From an uncultured Bacilli bacterium (GTDB taxonomy: Bacteria > Bacillota_I > Bacilli_A > RFN20 > CAG-826), in NCBI GenBank assembly GCA_905236535.1, contig CAJOQN010000101.1:1-7840 (forward strand): 7,840 nt of DNA. The letters run 5' to 3'. Shown piece after piece: positions 1 through 4,846 of the stretch; position 1 is the stretch's first letter, and every line of letters begins with the position of its first letter. Made by a program: the position numbers and the translations under genes. The notes beneath the pieces are model-generated. The model was not told where the DNA came from, made no database searches, and saw only the letters and a program-made list of their open reading frames with translations.

Positions 1-29
1 TAAACAAACAATAATTGTTGTGCTATATT
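1..29 (+). promoter_or_regulatory. Promoter of nifU-like/tRNA cassette copy 1
   Basis: The -35-like TAAACA (1-6) and the -10 TATATT (24-29) are 17 nt apart. The -10 is preceded by TGC, which makes an extended -10 element. The same elements at the same spacing occur upstream of the second cassette, which supports them. The predicted start of transcription, about 7 nt after the -10, falls at 36-37, on the ATG of the gene. The spacer contains a perfect 6-1-6 inverted repeat (7-19, AACAAT A ATTGTT) that may be chance in AT-rich DNA. The -35 begins at the window edge, so anything upstream is unseen. Confidence 0.6.
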
Positions 30-36
30 TTATGAT

Positions 37-282
37 ATGAGTGAAATTATTAAAGACGATAGTGAGAAATTAATTGTCTCCACCTTAGATAAAATCAGAC
101 ACTTCCTTCAAAGAGATGGAGGAGATGTCGAATTTGTCAAATTTGAAGAAGGCATCGTATATGTCAGACTTCAAGGTGCATGTGCAGGATGCGCATACGC
201 TCACGCGGATATTAAAGATTTAATTGAAGTTATTCTTCAAGAAGAAGTTCCTGGCATTATTGAGGTCAAAGAGATTTTGTAA
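37..282 (+). CDS. NifU-like C-terminal-domain Fe-S protein, copy 1
   Basis: This 81-aa protein is a stand-alone NifU C-terminal (Nfu-type) domain. Such proteins bind an Fe-S cluster through a CxxC motif, usually as a dimer, and pass it to cytoplasmic apoproteins. The helix LDKIRHFLQRDGGDVEFV (17-34) and the C49-A-G-C52 motif, followed by a helix and the VPGI turn (71-74), fit the family. The full length matches a minimal one-domain member, so it is not a truncated NifU. ATG 37 is chosen because the second copy starts at the same residue. No Shine-Dalgarno sequence precedes it, and the predicted transcription start is at 36-37, so the mRNA is probably leaderless. The TAA stop is 1 nt from the 5' end of tRNA-Gln, so the gene must be transcribed with the tRNAs. 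It is 79/81 identical to the copy at 633-878; the differences are V14/I and S15/Q. The family call is firm; the client proteins are unknown. Confidence 0.9.
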   Translation: MSEIIKDDSEKLIVSTLDKIRHFLQRDGGDVEFVKFEEGIVYVRLQGACAGCAYAHADIKDLIEVILQEEVPGIIEVKEIL

Positions 283-283
283 T

Positions 284-358
284 TGGGGTGTAGCCAAGTG
301 GTAAGGCATCAGACTTTGACTCTGACATTCGTTGGTTCAAATCCAGCCACTCCTGCCA
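284..358 (+). tRNA. trnQ: tRNA-Gln (anticodon UUG)
   Basis: A 75-nt cloverleaf with encoded CCA (356-358). The acceptor 5' strand is 284-290, the D arm 293-307, the anticodon stem TCAGA/TCTGA (309-313, 321-325) and the T arm GTTGG/CCAGC (331-347). The anticodon TTG is at 316-318 and reads CAA. The discriminator is G355, as usual for tRNA-Gln. Two oddities are visible in the acceptor stem: position 1 faces 72 as U·U instead of the usual U-A, and 4·69 is a G·U wobble. The gene starts 2 nt after the stop codon of the nifU-like gene, so its 5' end must be cut out of that transcript, presumably by RNase P. Confidence 0.95.
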
Positions 359-364
359 TTCATT

Positions 365-440
365 CACTCTCTAGCTCAGCCGGTAGAGCACTTGACTTTT
401 AATCAAGGGGTCTGGAGTTCGATTCTCCAGAGAGTGACCA
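365..440 (+). tRNA. trnK: tRNA-Lys (anticodon UUU)
   Basis: A 76-nt cloverleaf with encoded CCA (438-440). The acceptor stem CACTCTC/GAGAGTG pairs fully, the anticodon stem is CTTGA/TCAAG, and the T arm is TGGAG/CTCCA around TTCGATT. The anticodon TTT is at 398-400. It lies 6 nt after tRNA-Gln and 5 nt before tRNA-Leu with no terminator between, so it is part of the copy 1 transcript. Confidence 0.96.
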
Positions 441-445
441 CTCGT

Positions 446-533
446 GCCCAGGTGGCGGAACAGGTAGACGCACAGGACTTAAAATCCTGCGGACTAATAA
501 TCCATGCCAGTTCGATTCTGGTCCTGGGCACCA
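446..533 (+). tRNA. trnL: tRNA-Leu (anticodon UAA)
   Basis: An 88-nt class II tRNA with a long variable arm, typical of Leu. The acceptor stem is GCCCAGG/CCTGGGC, the anticodon stem CAGGA/TCCTG (473-477, 485-489), the anticodon TAA at 480-482, and the T arm GCCAG/CTGGT. The discriminator is A530 and CCA is encoded (531-533). It is the last gene of the first cassette, directly before an intrinsic terminator. Confidence 0.96.
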
Positions 534-545
534 GAATGATAAAAT

Positions 546-575
546 CTCCTGCTATTGCAGGAGTTTTTATTTTTT
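546..575 (+). terminator. Intrinsic terminator of cassette 1
   Basis: A perfect 7-bp stem, CTCCTGC (546-552) and GCAGGAG (557-563) around TATT, is followed by T5-A-T6 (564-575). It ends the nifU-like/Gln/Lys/Leu transcript before the promoter of the second cassette. Confidence 0.9.
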
Positions 576-595
576 AAAAAATTTGAGCTTTATGC

Positions 596-624
596 TAAAC
601 AATATATAATGTTTGTGCTATATT
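596..624 (+). promoter_or_regulatory. Promoter of nifU-like/tRNA cassette copy 2
   Basis: TAAACA (596-601) and TATATT (619-624), 17 nt apart, with an extended TGC before the -10. These match cassette 1 in sequence and spacing, although most of the spacer has diverged. The predicted transcription start is about 631, only 2 nt before the ATG at 633. The spacer also carries an imperfect dyad, AACA...TGTT (598-613). Confidence 0.65.
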
Positions 625-632
625 TTAATGGT

Positions 633-878
633 ATGAGTGAGATTATTAAAGACGATAGTGAGAAACTAATCATCCAAACTTTGGATAAAATTAGACACTT
701 CCTTCAAAGAGATGGAGGGGATGTTGAATTTGTTAAATTCGAAGAAGGAATTGTTTATGTAAGACTTCAAGGAGCATGTGCTGGTTGTGCATACGCTCAC
801 GCAGATATAAAAGATTTAATTGAAGTCATCCTTCAAGAAGAAGTCCCCGGCATTATCGAGGTCAAAGAGATTTTGTAA
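633..878 (+). CDS. NifU-like C-terminal-domain Fe-S protein, copy 2
   Basis: A second 81-aa stand-alone NifU C-terminal domain with the same C49-x-x-C52 cluster-binding motif. It differs from copy 1 only at residues 14-15 (IQ instead of VS). By codon-by-codon comparison 25 further codons differ synonymously, giving 29 differences over 246 nt, so the protein is held constant while the DNA has drifted. The open frame extends upstream to 555, but that part runs through the terminator and promoter and has no counterpart in copy 1, so ATG 633 is taken as the start. No Shine-Dalgarno sequence is present and the predicted leader is about 2 nt. As in copy 1, the stop codon is 1 nt from a tRNA-Gln gene. 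The role is presumably Fe-S cluster carriage, as for copy 1; why two copies are kept is not visible. Confidence 0.9.
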   Translation: MSEIIKDDSEKLIIQTLDKIRHFLQRDGGDVEFVKFEEGIVYVRLQGACAGCAYAHADIKDLIEVILQEEVPGIIEVKEIL

Positions 879-879
879 T

Positions 880-955
880 TGGGGTGTAGCCAAGCGGTAA
901 GGCAGCGGACTCTGAATTCGCCACTTCACTGGTTCGATCCCAGTCACCCCAGCCA
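880..955 (+). tRNA. trnQ: tRNA-Gln (anticodon CUG)
   Basis: A 76-nt cloverleaf with encoded CCA (953-955). The acceptor stem TGGGGTG/CACCCCA pairs fully, including U1-A72, and the discriminator is G952. The anticodon stem is GCGGA/TTCGC (905-909, 917-921, one G·U), the anticodon CTG at 912-914 reads CAG, and the T arm is ACTGG/CCAGT. The variable loop (922-927) has 6 nt, one more than in tRNA-Gln(UUG) here. It shares the first 24 nt with the UUG gene apart from one D-loop base, and starts 2 nt after the stop codon of the preceding gene. Confidence 0.94.
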
Positions 956-968
956 TATACGTTTAAAT

Positions 969-994
969 AAAATGGGTAATCCCATTTTTTATTT
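969..994 (+). terminator. Intrinsic terminator of cassette 2
   Basis: AAAATGGG (969-976) pairs with CCCATTTT (981-988) around TAAT and runs into a T-rich tract (985-994). It lies 13 nt after tRNA-Gln(CUG). It faces the terminator of the minus-strand operon, so the two transcription units converge here. Confidence 0.75.
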
Positions 995-1028
995 ATCTTT
1001 CATCTATTAATATTTAATCAACATTTTT

Positions 1029-1053
1029 AAATAAAAAGAGGACTAGGTCCTCT
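1029..1053 (-). terminator. Intrinsic terminator of the argS-rpoE-nrnA-cysQ operon
   Basis: On the minus strand AGAGGAC (1053-1047), loop CTA, GTCCTCT (1043-1037), then TTTTATTT (1036-1029). The first stem bases lie in the TAG stop codon of the cysQ-like gene (1054-1052), so there is almost no 3' untranslated region. Confidence 0.88.
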
Positions 1054-1831
1054 ATAATAAGATATTTTCTTTGCGATTACACATCACATAGCCATTGCGG
1101 TTATAGACATCTTCGCGATTATAAGTTAATGGCGTACCATTTGGTTCCACGAAGACTCCACCTGCTTCGGTCAAAACAATTTGACAAGCTGCGGTATCCC
1201 ACTCTTTGGTGCCCGCACTCATGCGATAAGAAATTTCCGCGTTTCCTTCAGCAATTTGACAAGCTTTAATTGAGGAACCGAACTTCTTCACATATTTAAT
1301 CTTATCAGAATGTTTTTTGATTAAATCGCCTTCTTTTTCGTTGAAATGGAAGACACTGGTAAGGACTGTTAAATCCTCAACTTTATCATTGACGTGTATT
1401 TTAAGGGGCTCTTTATCAGGGTCTAAACGGAATGAACCTTGTCCTTTTACGGCATAATATATAGTGCCACTGACAGGGATGCAGATAACTCCCACAACCA
1501 CTTCATGTTTATAAGCAAGAGCGATATTCGTTGTGAATCCCCCATCACGAGCCACGAAATCTTTCGTCCCATCGACGGGATCCACAATCCAGACATAATC
1601 GTTAGATAATCTATCTTTATTATCTTCGCTTTCTTCGGTCAAAAAGGCATATGTTGGGAAAGCTTTGCCTAAGATATGGCGAATAATTTCATCTGCTTTT
1701 TTATCAGCCTCGGTCACTGGGGAAGCATCCTCTTTAATTTCAACCTCAAAATGACGATGATAAACTTCTAAGATCGCCTCTCTTGCCACTTTTGCAGCTT
1801 CAAGAGCTTTATTTAATTCTTTTTCCCACAT
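1052..1831 (-). CDS. Inositol monophosphatase-family phosphatase, CysQ-like
   Basis: A 259-aa Mg-dependent phosphatase of the inositol monophosphatase superfamily. The sequence resembles CysQ, the 3'(2'),5'-bisphosphate nucleotidase that turns pAp into AMP. Family motifs are visible: SPVTEADKKAD (37-47), the metal-ligand region TEES (65-68), WIVDPVDGTKDF (81-92) with D84 and D87, and EWDTAACQIVLTEAGG from residue 210 with D212. Length is normal for the family. An in-frame TTG at 1849 would add six residues, but it lies inside the Shine-Dalgarno sequence, so ATG 1831 is chosen. The start is 1 nt after the nrnA stop, indicating co-transcription and probably coupled translation. A terminator overlaps its stop codon. 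Inositol-1-phosphate, fructose-1,6-bisphosphate or pAp cannot be separated as substrates from motifs alone; the NrnA neighbour favours pAp. Confidence 0.85.
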   Translation of the reverse strand: MWEKELNKALEAAKVAREAILEVYHRHFEVEIKEDASPVTEADKKADEIIRHILGKAFPTYAFLTEESEDNKDRLSNDYVWIVDPVDGTKDFVARDGGFTTNIALAYKHEVVVGVICIPVSGTIYYAVKGQGSFRLDPDKEPLKIHVNDKVEDLTVLTSVFHFNEKEGDLIKKHSDKIKYVKKFGSSIKACQIAEGNAEISYRMSAGTKEWDTAACQIVLTEAGGVFVEPNGTPLTYNREDVYNRNGYVMCNRKENILL

Positions 1832-1832
1832 C

Positions 1833-2780
1833 TTATTCTTTCTCCTCAATTAGATTCACTAAATCGTCGAGAACATGTTCAATATCTTCCTGGGTATAGT
1901 TTTTGATGGTACAACCAGCGGCGAGACGATGACCTCCACCACCATATTTAACTGCGACATCACTAACGGTATAGCGATTGCTTCTAAATTCCATAATGCA
2001 AGAACCGACTTCGTTTTCAATAAAAGAAGCCCAAACTGGATAACCAACGATGTTTCCAATCATATTGACAACGAGAGAACCCACTGCTGGTGTGGCTTTA
2101 ATATTTTTTAATTCCGGATATTTAATATGGATGTATAAAACACCTTCTTTTCTTTTTTGATAATGAGTTAAAACATAACCTTGAACAATAAGTTTACTTT
2201 CTGGTGAAAGAGATAAAATTCGATTAATAACATCAGGATCCGCGCCATTATCAACTAAATATGAACAAATTTTATGAATGCGAGAATGATCATCTAAATA
2301 ATTAAATCTCGCAGTGTCTGTCAAGATACCTAGATATAAGGATCCCGCGGCTCTTTTGGTAATCTTCCAACCACATTCATGAATCATATTGCAGATTAAT
2401 TCGCAGGTTGAACAAGCGTTCTCGTCAACAACCTTTTCATAAGGAATAGGATCGGCGACGATATGATGGTCGATCACCACGATATTGTTTGAGAATTCTT
2501 TGACTAATTCACTATCAATTCGATGGTGTTCACAAACATCGACAATTATCACTAAAGATTCTTTGGCAATTGTAGGAGTAATCTCATCCATACGGCCAAA
2601 GGTTTTGAAAAAGAAGGGGAGTCCGTTCCCAACAATATAAACTTTCTTATCTTTGTAGTTGGCTTTAATAATTTCTTTTAAAGCAACTTGACTTCCATAA
2701 CAATCGCCATCAGGTCGAATATGGCCGACGACAATTATGCTATTAGCTTCTTCAATTTTCTTTAAAATTTTTTCAAACAT
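1833..2780 (-). CDS. nrnA: DHH-family nanoRNase / pAp phosphatase NrnA
   Basis: A 315-aa DHH/DHHA1 phosphoesterase of the NrnA type, which degrades 2-5 nt RNAs to mononucleotides and in characterised members also dephosphorylates pAp. Motifs appear in the expected order: HIRPDGDCYGS (20-30) with H20, D24 and D26; VDV with D81; the signature DHH at 104-106; GILTDT (151-156) with D155; and the DHHA1 substrate loop GGGGHRLAAG (280-289). All Mn-binding residues seem present, so it should be active in the cytoplasm. The start lies 7 nt after the rpoE stop. The only Shine-Dalgarno candidate is a short AGGT overlapping that stop codon. It is followed 1 nt later by the cysQ-like gene, whose family can share the pAp substrate. 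Other DHH enzymes, such as the GdpP-type cyclic-di-AMP phosphodiesterases, carry extra N-terminal membrane and sensor domains that are absent here. Confidence 0.88.
   Translation of the reverse strand: MFEKILKKIEEANSIIVVGHIRPDGDCYGSQVALKEIIKANYKDKKVYIVGNGLPFFFKTFGRMDEITPTIAKESLVIIVDVCEHHRIDSELVKEFSNNIVVIDHHIVADPIPYEKVVDENACSTCELICNMIHECGWKITKRAAGSLYLGILTDTARFNYLDDHSRIHKICSYLVDNGADPDVINRILSLSPESKLIVQGYVLTHYQKRKEGVLYIHIKYPELKNIKATPAVGSLVVNMIGNIVGYPVWASFIENEVGSCIMEFRSNRYTVSDVAVKYGGGGHRLAAGCTIKNYTQEDIEHVLDDLVNLIEEKE
1842..1847 (-). promoter_or_regulatory. Ribosome binding site of cysQ-like gene
   Basis: GAGGAG on the minus strand, 10 nt before ATG 1831 and inside the last codons of nrnA. It overlaps the competing TTG start at 1849-1847, so it decides for the shorter protein. 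Confidence 0.75.
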
Positions 2781-2787
2781 TTTTTAC

Positions 2788-3153
2788 CTATTGATTTTTT
2801 TCTTCCTCTGAAGAATCATCATCAGATTCATCTTTTTCTTCTTTAGAAGGTTGCGTTACGAAGATAGTATCATCTAAATCATCATCATCGACGATATCAT
2901 CTTCATCTTCTTCGTCAGCGTCGCGACGGAATTCCTCAAGCTTATGGAATGATTTTAAATCCCAAACATTTCCGCCTAAGTTGAAGAAGCGGCCATCAAA
3001 GGATAGATTTGTAAAGAAACGTGAAACTTTGCTTTTTTTGCTATTGTTGTCTAATCCTGCTCTAGCACTCACAAGATCCCAAAGTTCGGCAAAGGAAATG
3101 GGGTGATTCTCTTGTAAGATTTCATTGGCGAGTTCTAATAAATGGTCTGCCAT
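2788..3153 (-). CDS. rpoE: DNA-directed RNA polymerase delta subunit
   Basis: A 121-aa delta subunit, found in Firmicutes, which binds core RNA polymerase and affects promoter selectivity, open-complex stability and enzyme recycling. Residues 1 to about 75 form the HARE-HTH domain (ISFAELWDLVSARAGL, then FTNLSFDGRFFNLGGNVWDLKS). From about residue 78 the chain is very acidic and low in complexity (DADEEDEDDIVDDDDLDD, then DESDDDSSEEE), as in the disordered tail of known delta proteins. The tail is shorter than in Bacillus subtilis, whose delta is about 170 aa. An AAGGAG site 9 nt before the ATG supports the start. The argS-rpoE order is known from other Firmicutes; here nrnA follows. Confidence 0.9.
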   Translation of the reverse strand: MADHLLELANEILQENHPISFAELWDLVSARAGLDNNSKKSKVSRFFTNLSFDGRFFNLGGNVWDLKSFHKLEEFRRDADEEDEDDIVDDDDLDDTIFVTQPSKEEKDESDDDSSEEEKNQ

Positions 3154-3162
3154 GTTGTTAAT

Positions 3163-3168
3163 CTCCTT
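3163..3168 (-). promoter_or_regulatory. Ribosome binding site of rpoE
   Basis: AAGGAG on the minus strand, 9 nt before ATG 3153 and just after the argS stop. It is the best Shine-Dalgarno sequence in the window and shows that this organism does use SD-guided initiation. Confidence 0.8.
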
Positions 3169-3169
3169 T

Positions 3170-4795
3170 TTACATGCGATCAGGAGCGCTGACCCCGATG
3201 AGGTCTAAAGCGTTCTTGATGGTAATTTTTGCAGCTTGGCATAACGCCAAACGTGAGGAAGTAATGTCTAGTCGCTCGTTATCAATGACACGACATTCTG
3301 TATAGAAAGCGTGAATCAGTTCAGCGAGTCGATGAATGTAATTGGTAATTTTATAAGGGGCCTTTTCTTTGCCAGCTTCACCAACTTCTTTCGGGAAATC
3401 AATCAGATGCTTTAATAGATTAAGTTCACTGCCACTTGTGCAGTTAGAAGCGCTTGCATCTATTTTAATCCCTTGACTCTCTGCTTGATTTAAGACAGAA
3501 GCAAGTCTTGCATGGGCATAAAAGGCGTAATAAATCGGGTTATTTGAACTTTGTTCAAGGGCTAAATCTAAATCGAAGTCAAGATGAACACTTGGAGCGC
3601 GCATCGCGAAGAAATATCTTGCGGCATCCACCCCTACATCTTCGCACAATTCGCGAAGTGTAAGAGCGTTTCCACTTCTCTTGGACATCTTGAATTCTTC
3701 ACCGTTTTTAAGAAGACGGACCATTTGGATAAGTTCAACATGAAGTTTGTCCTTATCGTATCCATGCATCATAAGAGCGGATTTCATTCTATTAATATAG
3801 CCATGATGATCTGCTCCGAGGACATCGATTAATAGGTCATATCCTCTTGAAGCTTTATTAACGTGATAGACAATATCTGGGAGGAAGTAGGTATAATCCC
3901 CGTTACTCTTAACAATAACTCTATCTTTATCATCTAAATAATCAGTAGTTTTTAAGACGAGAGCTCCTTCTTCTTTATAAATATGAGGAGATAGGTATTT
4001 GATTTCGTTTTCAACCGCGTTATTATCTCTTATCTTTCTTTCAGAGGAGAAGACATCGAAGTGAACGCGGAAGAAGTCTAGGTCTTTAATAATCTTTTCA
4101 AGTTCTTTATCCATCCCATATTGTTCGAAGGTAGATAGAGGTTCATCTTTATATTTATCACCAAATTCAGAAACCATCATTTTTGCGATATCAATGACAT
4201 CTTGACCCATATATCCATCTTCTGGAATGTTAGCGACATAGTTTTTATCCAGTTGTTCGAGATATCTTTCTTTTAATGACTCACCAAGGTGACCAATTTG
4301 AGCACCGGCATCATTAATGTAATATTCACGGGTAACTTCATAGCCCGCGAAATCTAATAAGCGACAGATACAATCACCGACCGCTGCTCCACGAGCGTGA
4401 CCGATGTGAAGATCACCAGTTGGATTTGCGGAGACGAATTCAACATTAATCTTCTTTCCATTTTTTTCTCCGCGGCCATAATCTTTTCCTTGATTAATGA
4501 TTTTAGAGACAACAGCCTGTAAAGAATCATTTTTAATGAAGAAGTTGATAAATCCAGGTCCCGCGATTTCAATCTTATTCAAGTTGTCTTTATTTATTAA
4601 TTCCACTATTTTATTGGCAATTTGCCTTGGATTTTGCCCTAACTGACGGGAATATTTAAGGGCCGCATTCGTCGCATAATCACCATGAAGAGGATCTTTG
4701 CTTCTTTCAATGACAACATCATTAAAAGAGAGTTCAAGACCTAATTTCTTAAACGCTTCAATAAGATTAGTTTTTAAGATGACTTCAATTTCCAT
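3170..4795 (-). CDS. argS: Arginyl-tRNA synthetase
   Basis: A 541-aa class I aminoacyl-tRNA synthetase that charges tRNA-Arg with arginine using ATP. The N-terminal ArgRS additional domain (about 1-85) recognises the tRNA elbow. The catalytic Rossmann fold contains FVSANPTGDLHIGHARGAA with HIGH at 130-133, the ArgRS-typical LGADHHGYI (326-334), and KMSKR at 369-373. The C-terminal DALR-type anticodon-binding domain ends with GVSAPDRM, the usual family ending. The length is near normal and no key residue is missing. It is the first gene after the promoter at 4816-4843. The predicted leader is about 14 nt with no good Shine-Dalgarno site, and is too short for a T-box riboswitch. rpoE follows after 16 nt with its own RBS. 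Confidence 0.96.
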   Translation of the reverse strand: MEIEVILKTNLIEAFKKLGLELSFNDVVIERSKDPLHGDYATNAALKYSRQLGQNPRQIANKIVELINKDNLNKIEIAGPGFINFFIKNDSLQAVVSKIINQGKDYGRGEKNGKKINVEFVSANPTGDLHIGHARGAAVGDCICRLLDFAGYEVTREYYINDAGAQIGHLGESLKERYLEQLDKNYVANIPEDGYMGQDVIDIAKMMVSEFGDKYKDEPLSTFEQYGMDKELEKIIKDLDFFRVHFDVFSSERKIRDNNAVENEIKYLSPHIYKEEGALVLKTTDYLDDKDRVIVKSNGDYTYFLPDIVYHVNKASRGYDLLIDVLGADHHGYINRMKSALMMHGYDKDKLHVELIQMVRLLKNGEEFKMSKRSGNALTLRELCEDVGVDAARYFFAMRAPSVHLDFDLDLALEQSSNNPIYYAFYAHARLASVLNQAESQGIKIDASASNCTSGSELNLLKHLIDFPKEVGEAGKEKAPYKITNYIHRLAELIHAFYTECRVIDNERLDITSSRLALCQAAKITIKNALDLIGVSAPDRM

Positions 4796-4815
4796 AGTTT
4801 CTTTTTAAGGTGATT

Positions 4816-4843
4816 ATTATACATACGTATATATATAAATCAA
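4816..4843 (-). promoter_or_regulatory. Promoter of the argS operon
   Basis: On the minus strand -35 TTGATT (4843-4838), 16-nt spacer, and a perfect -10 TATAAT (4821-4816). The predicted start is near 4809, giving a leader of about 14 nt before argS. The spacer is almost pure alternating TA. The promoter fills most of the 51-nt gap after ispF. No terminator is seen in that gap, so the upstream operon may also read through. Confidence 0.65.
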
Positions 4844-4846
4844 GCA

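Noticed and set aside
332..577. 81-codon open frame on the plus strand
   Set aside because: It runs through tRNA-Gln, tRNA-Lys, tRNA-Leu and the terminator; the tRNA structures explain the sequence fully.
555..632. N-terminal extension of 26 residues on the second NifU-like protein
   Set aside because: It starts in the terminator loop and crosses the promoter; copy 1 starts at the equivalent of 633.
1832..1849. TTG start giving a 265-aa CysQ-like protein
   Set aside because: The TTG overlaps the GAGGAG ribosome binding site used by the ATG at 1831.
4822..4838. TA-rich ATACGTAT palindrome between ispF and argS as terminator or operator
   Set aside because: It is short, AT-only outside one CG step, has no T-tract, and is adequately explained as a promoter spacer.
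4796..4846. T-box or other riboswitch upstream of argS
   Set aside because: The gap after ispF is only 51 nt and is filled by the promoter; the leader of about 14 nt cannot hold one.
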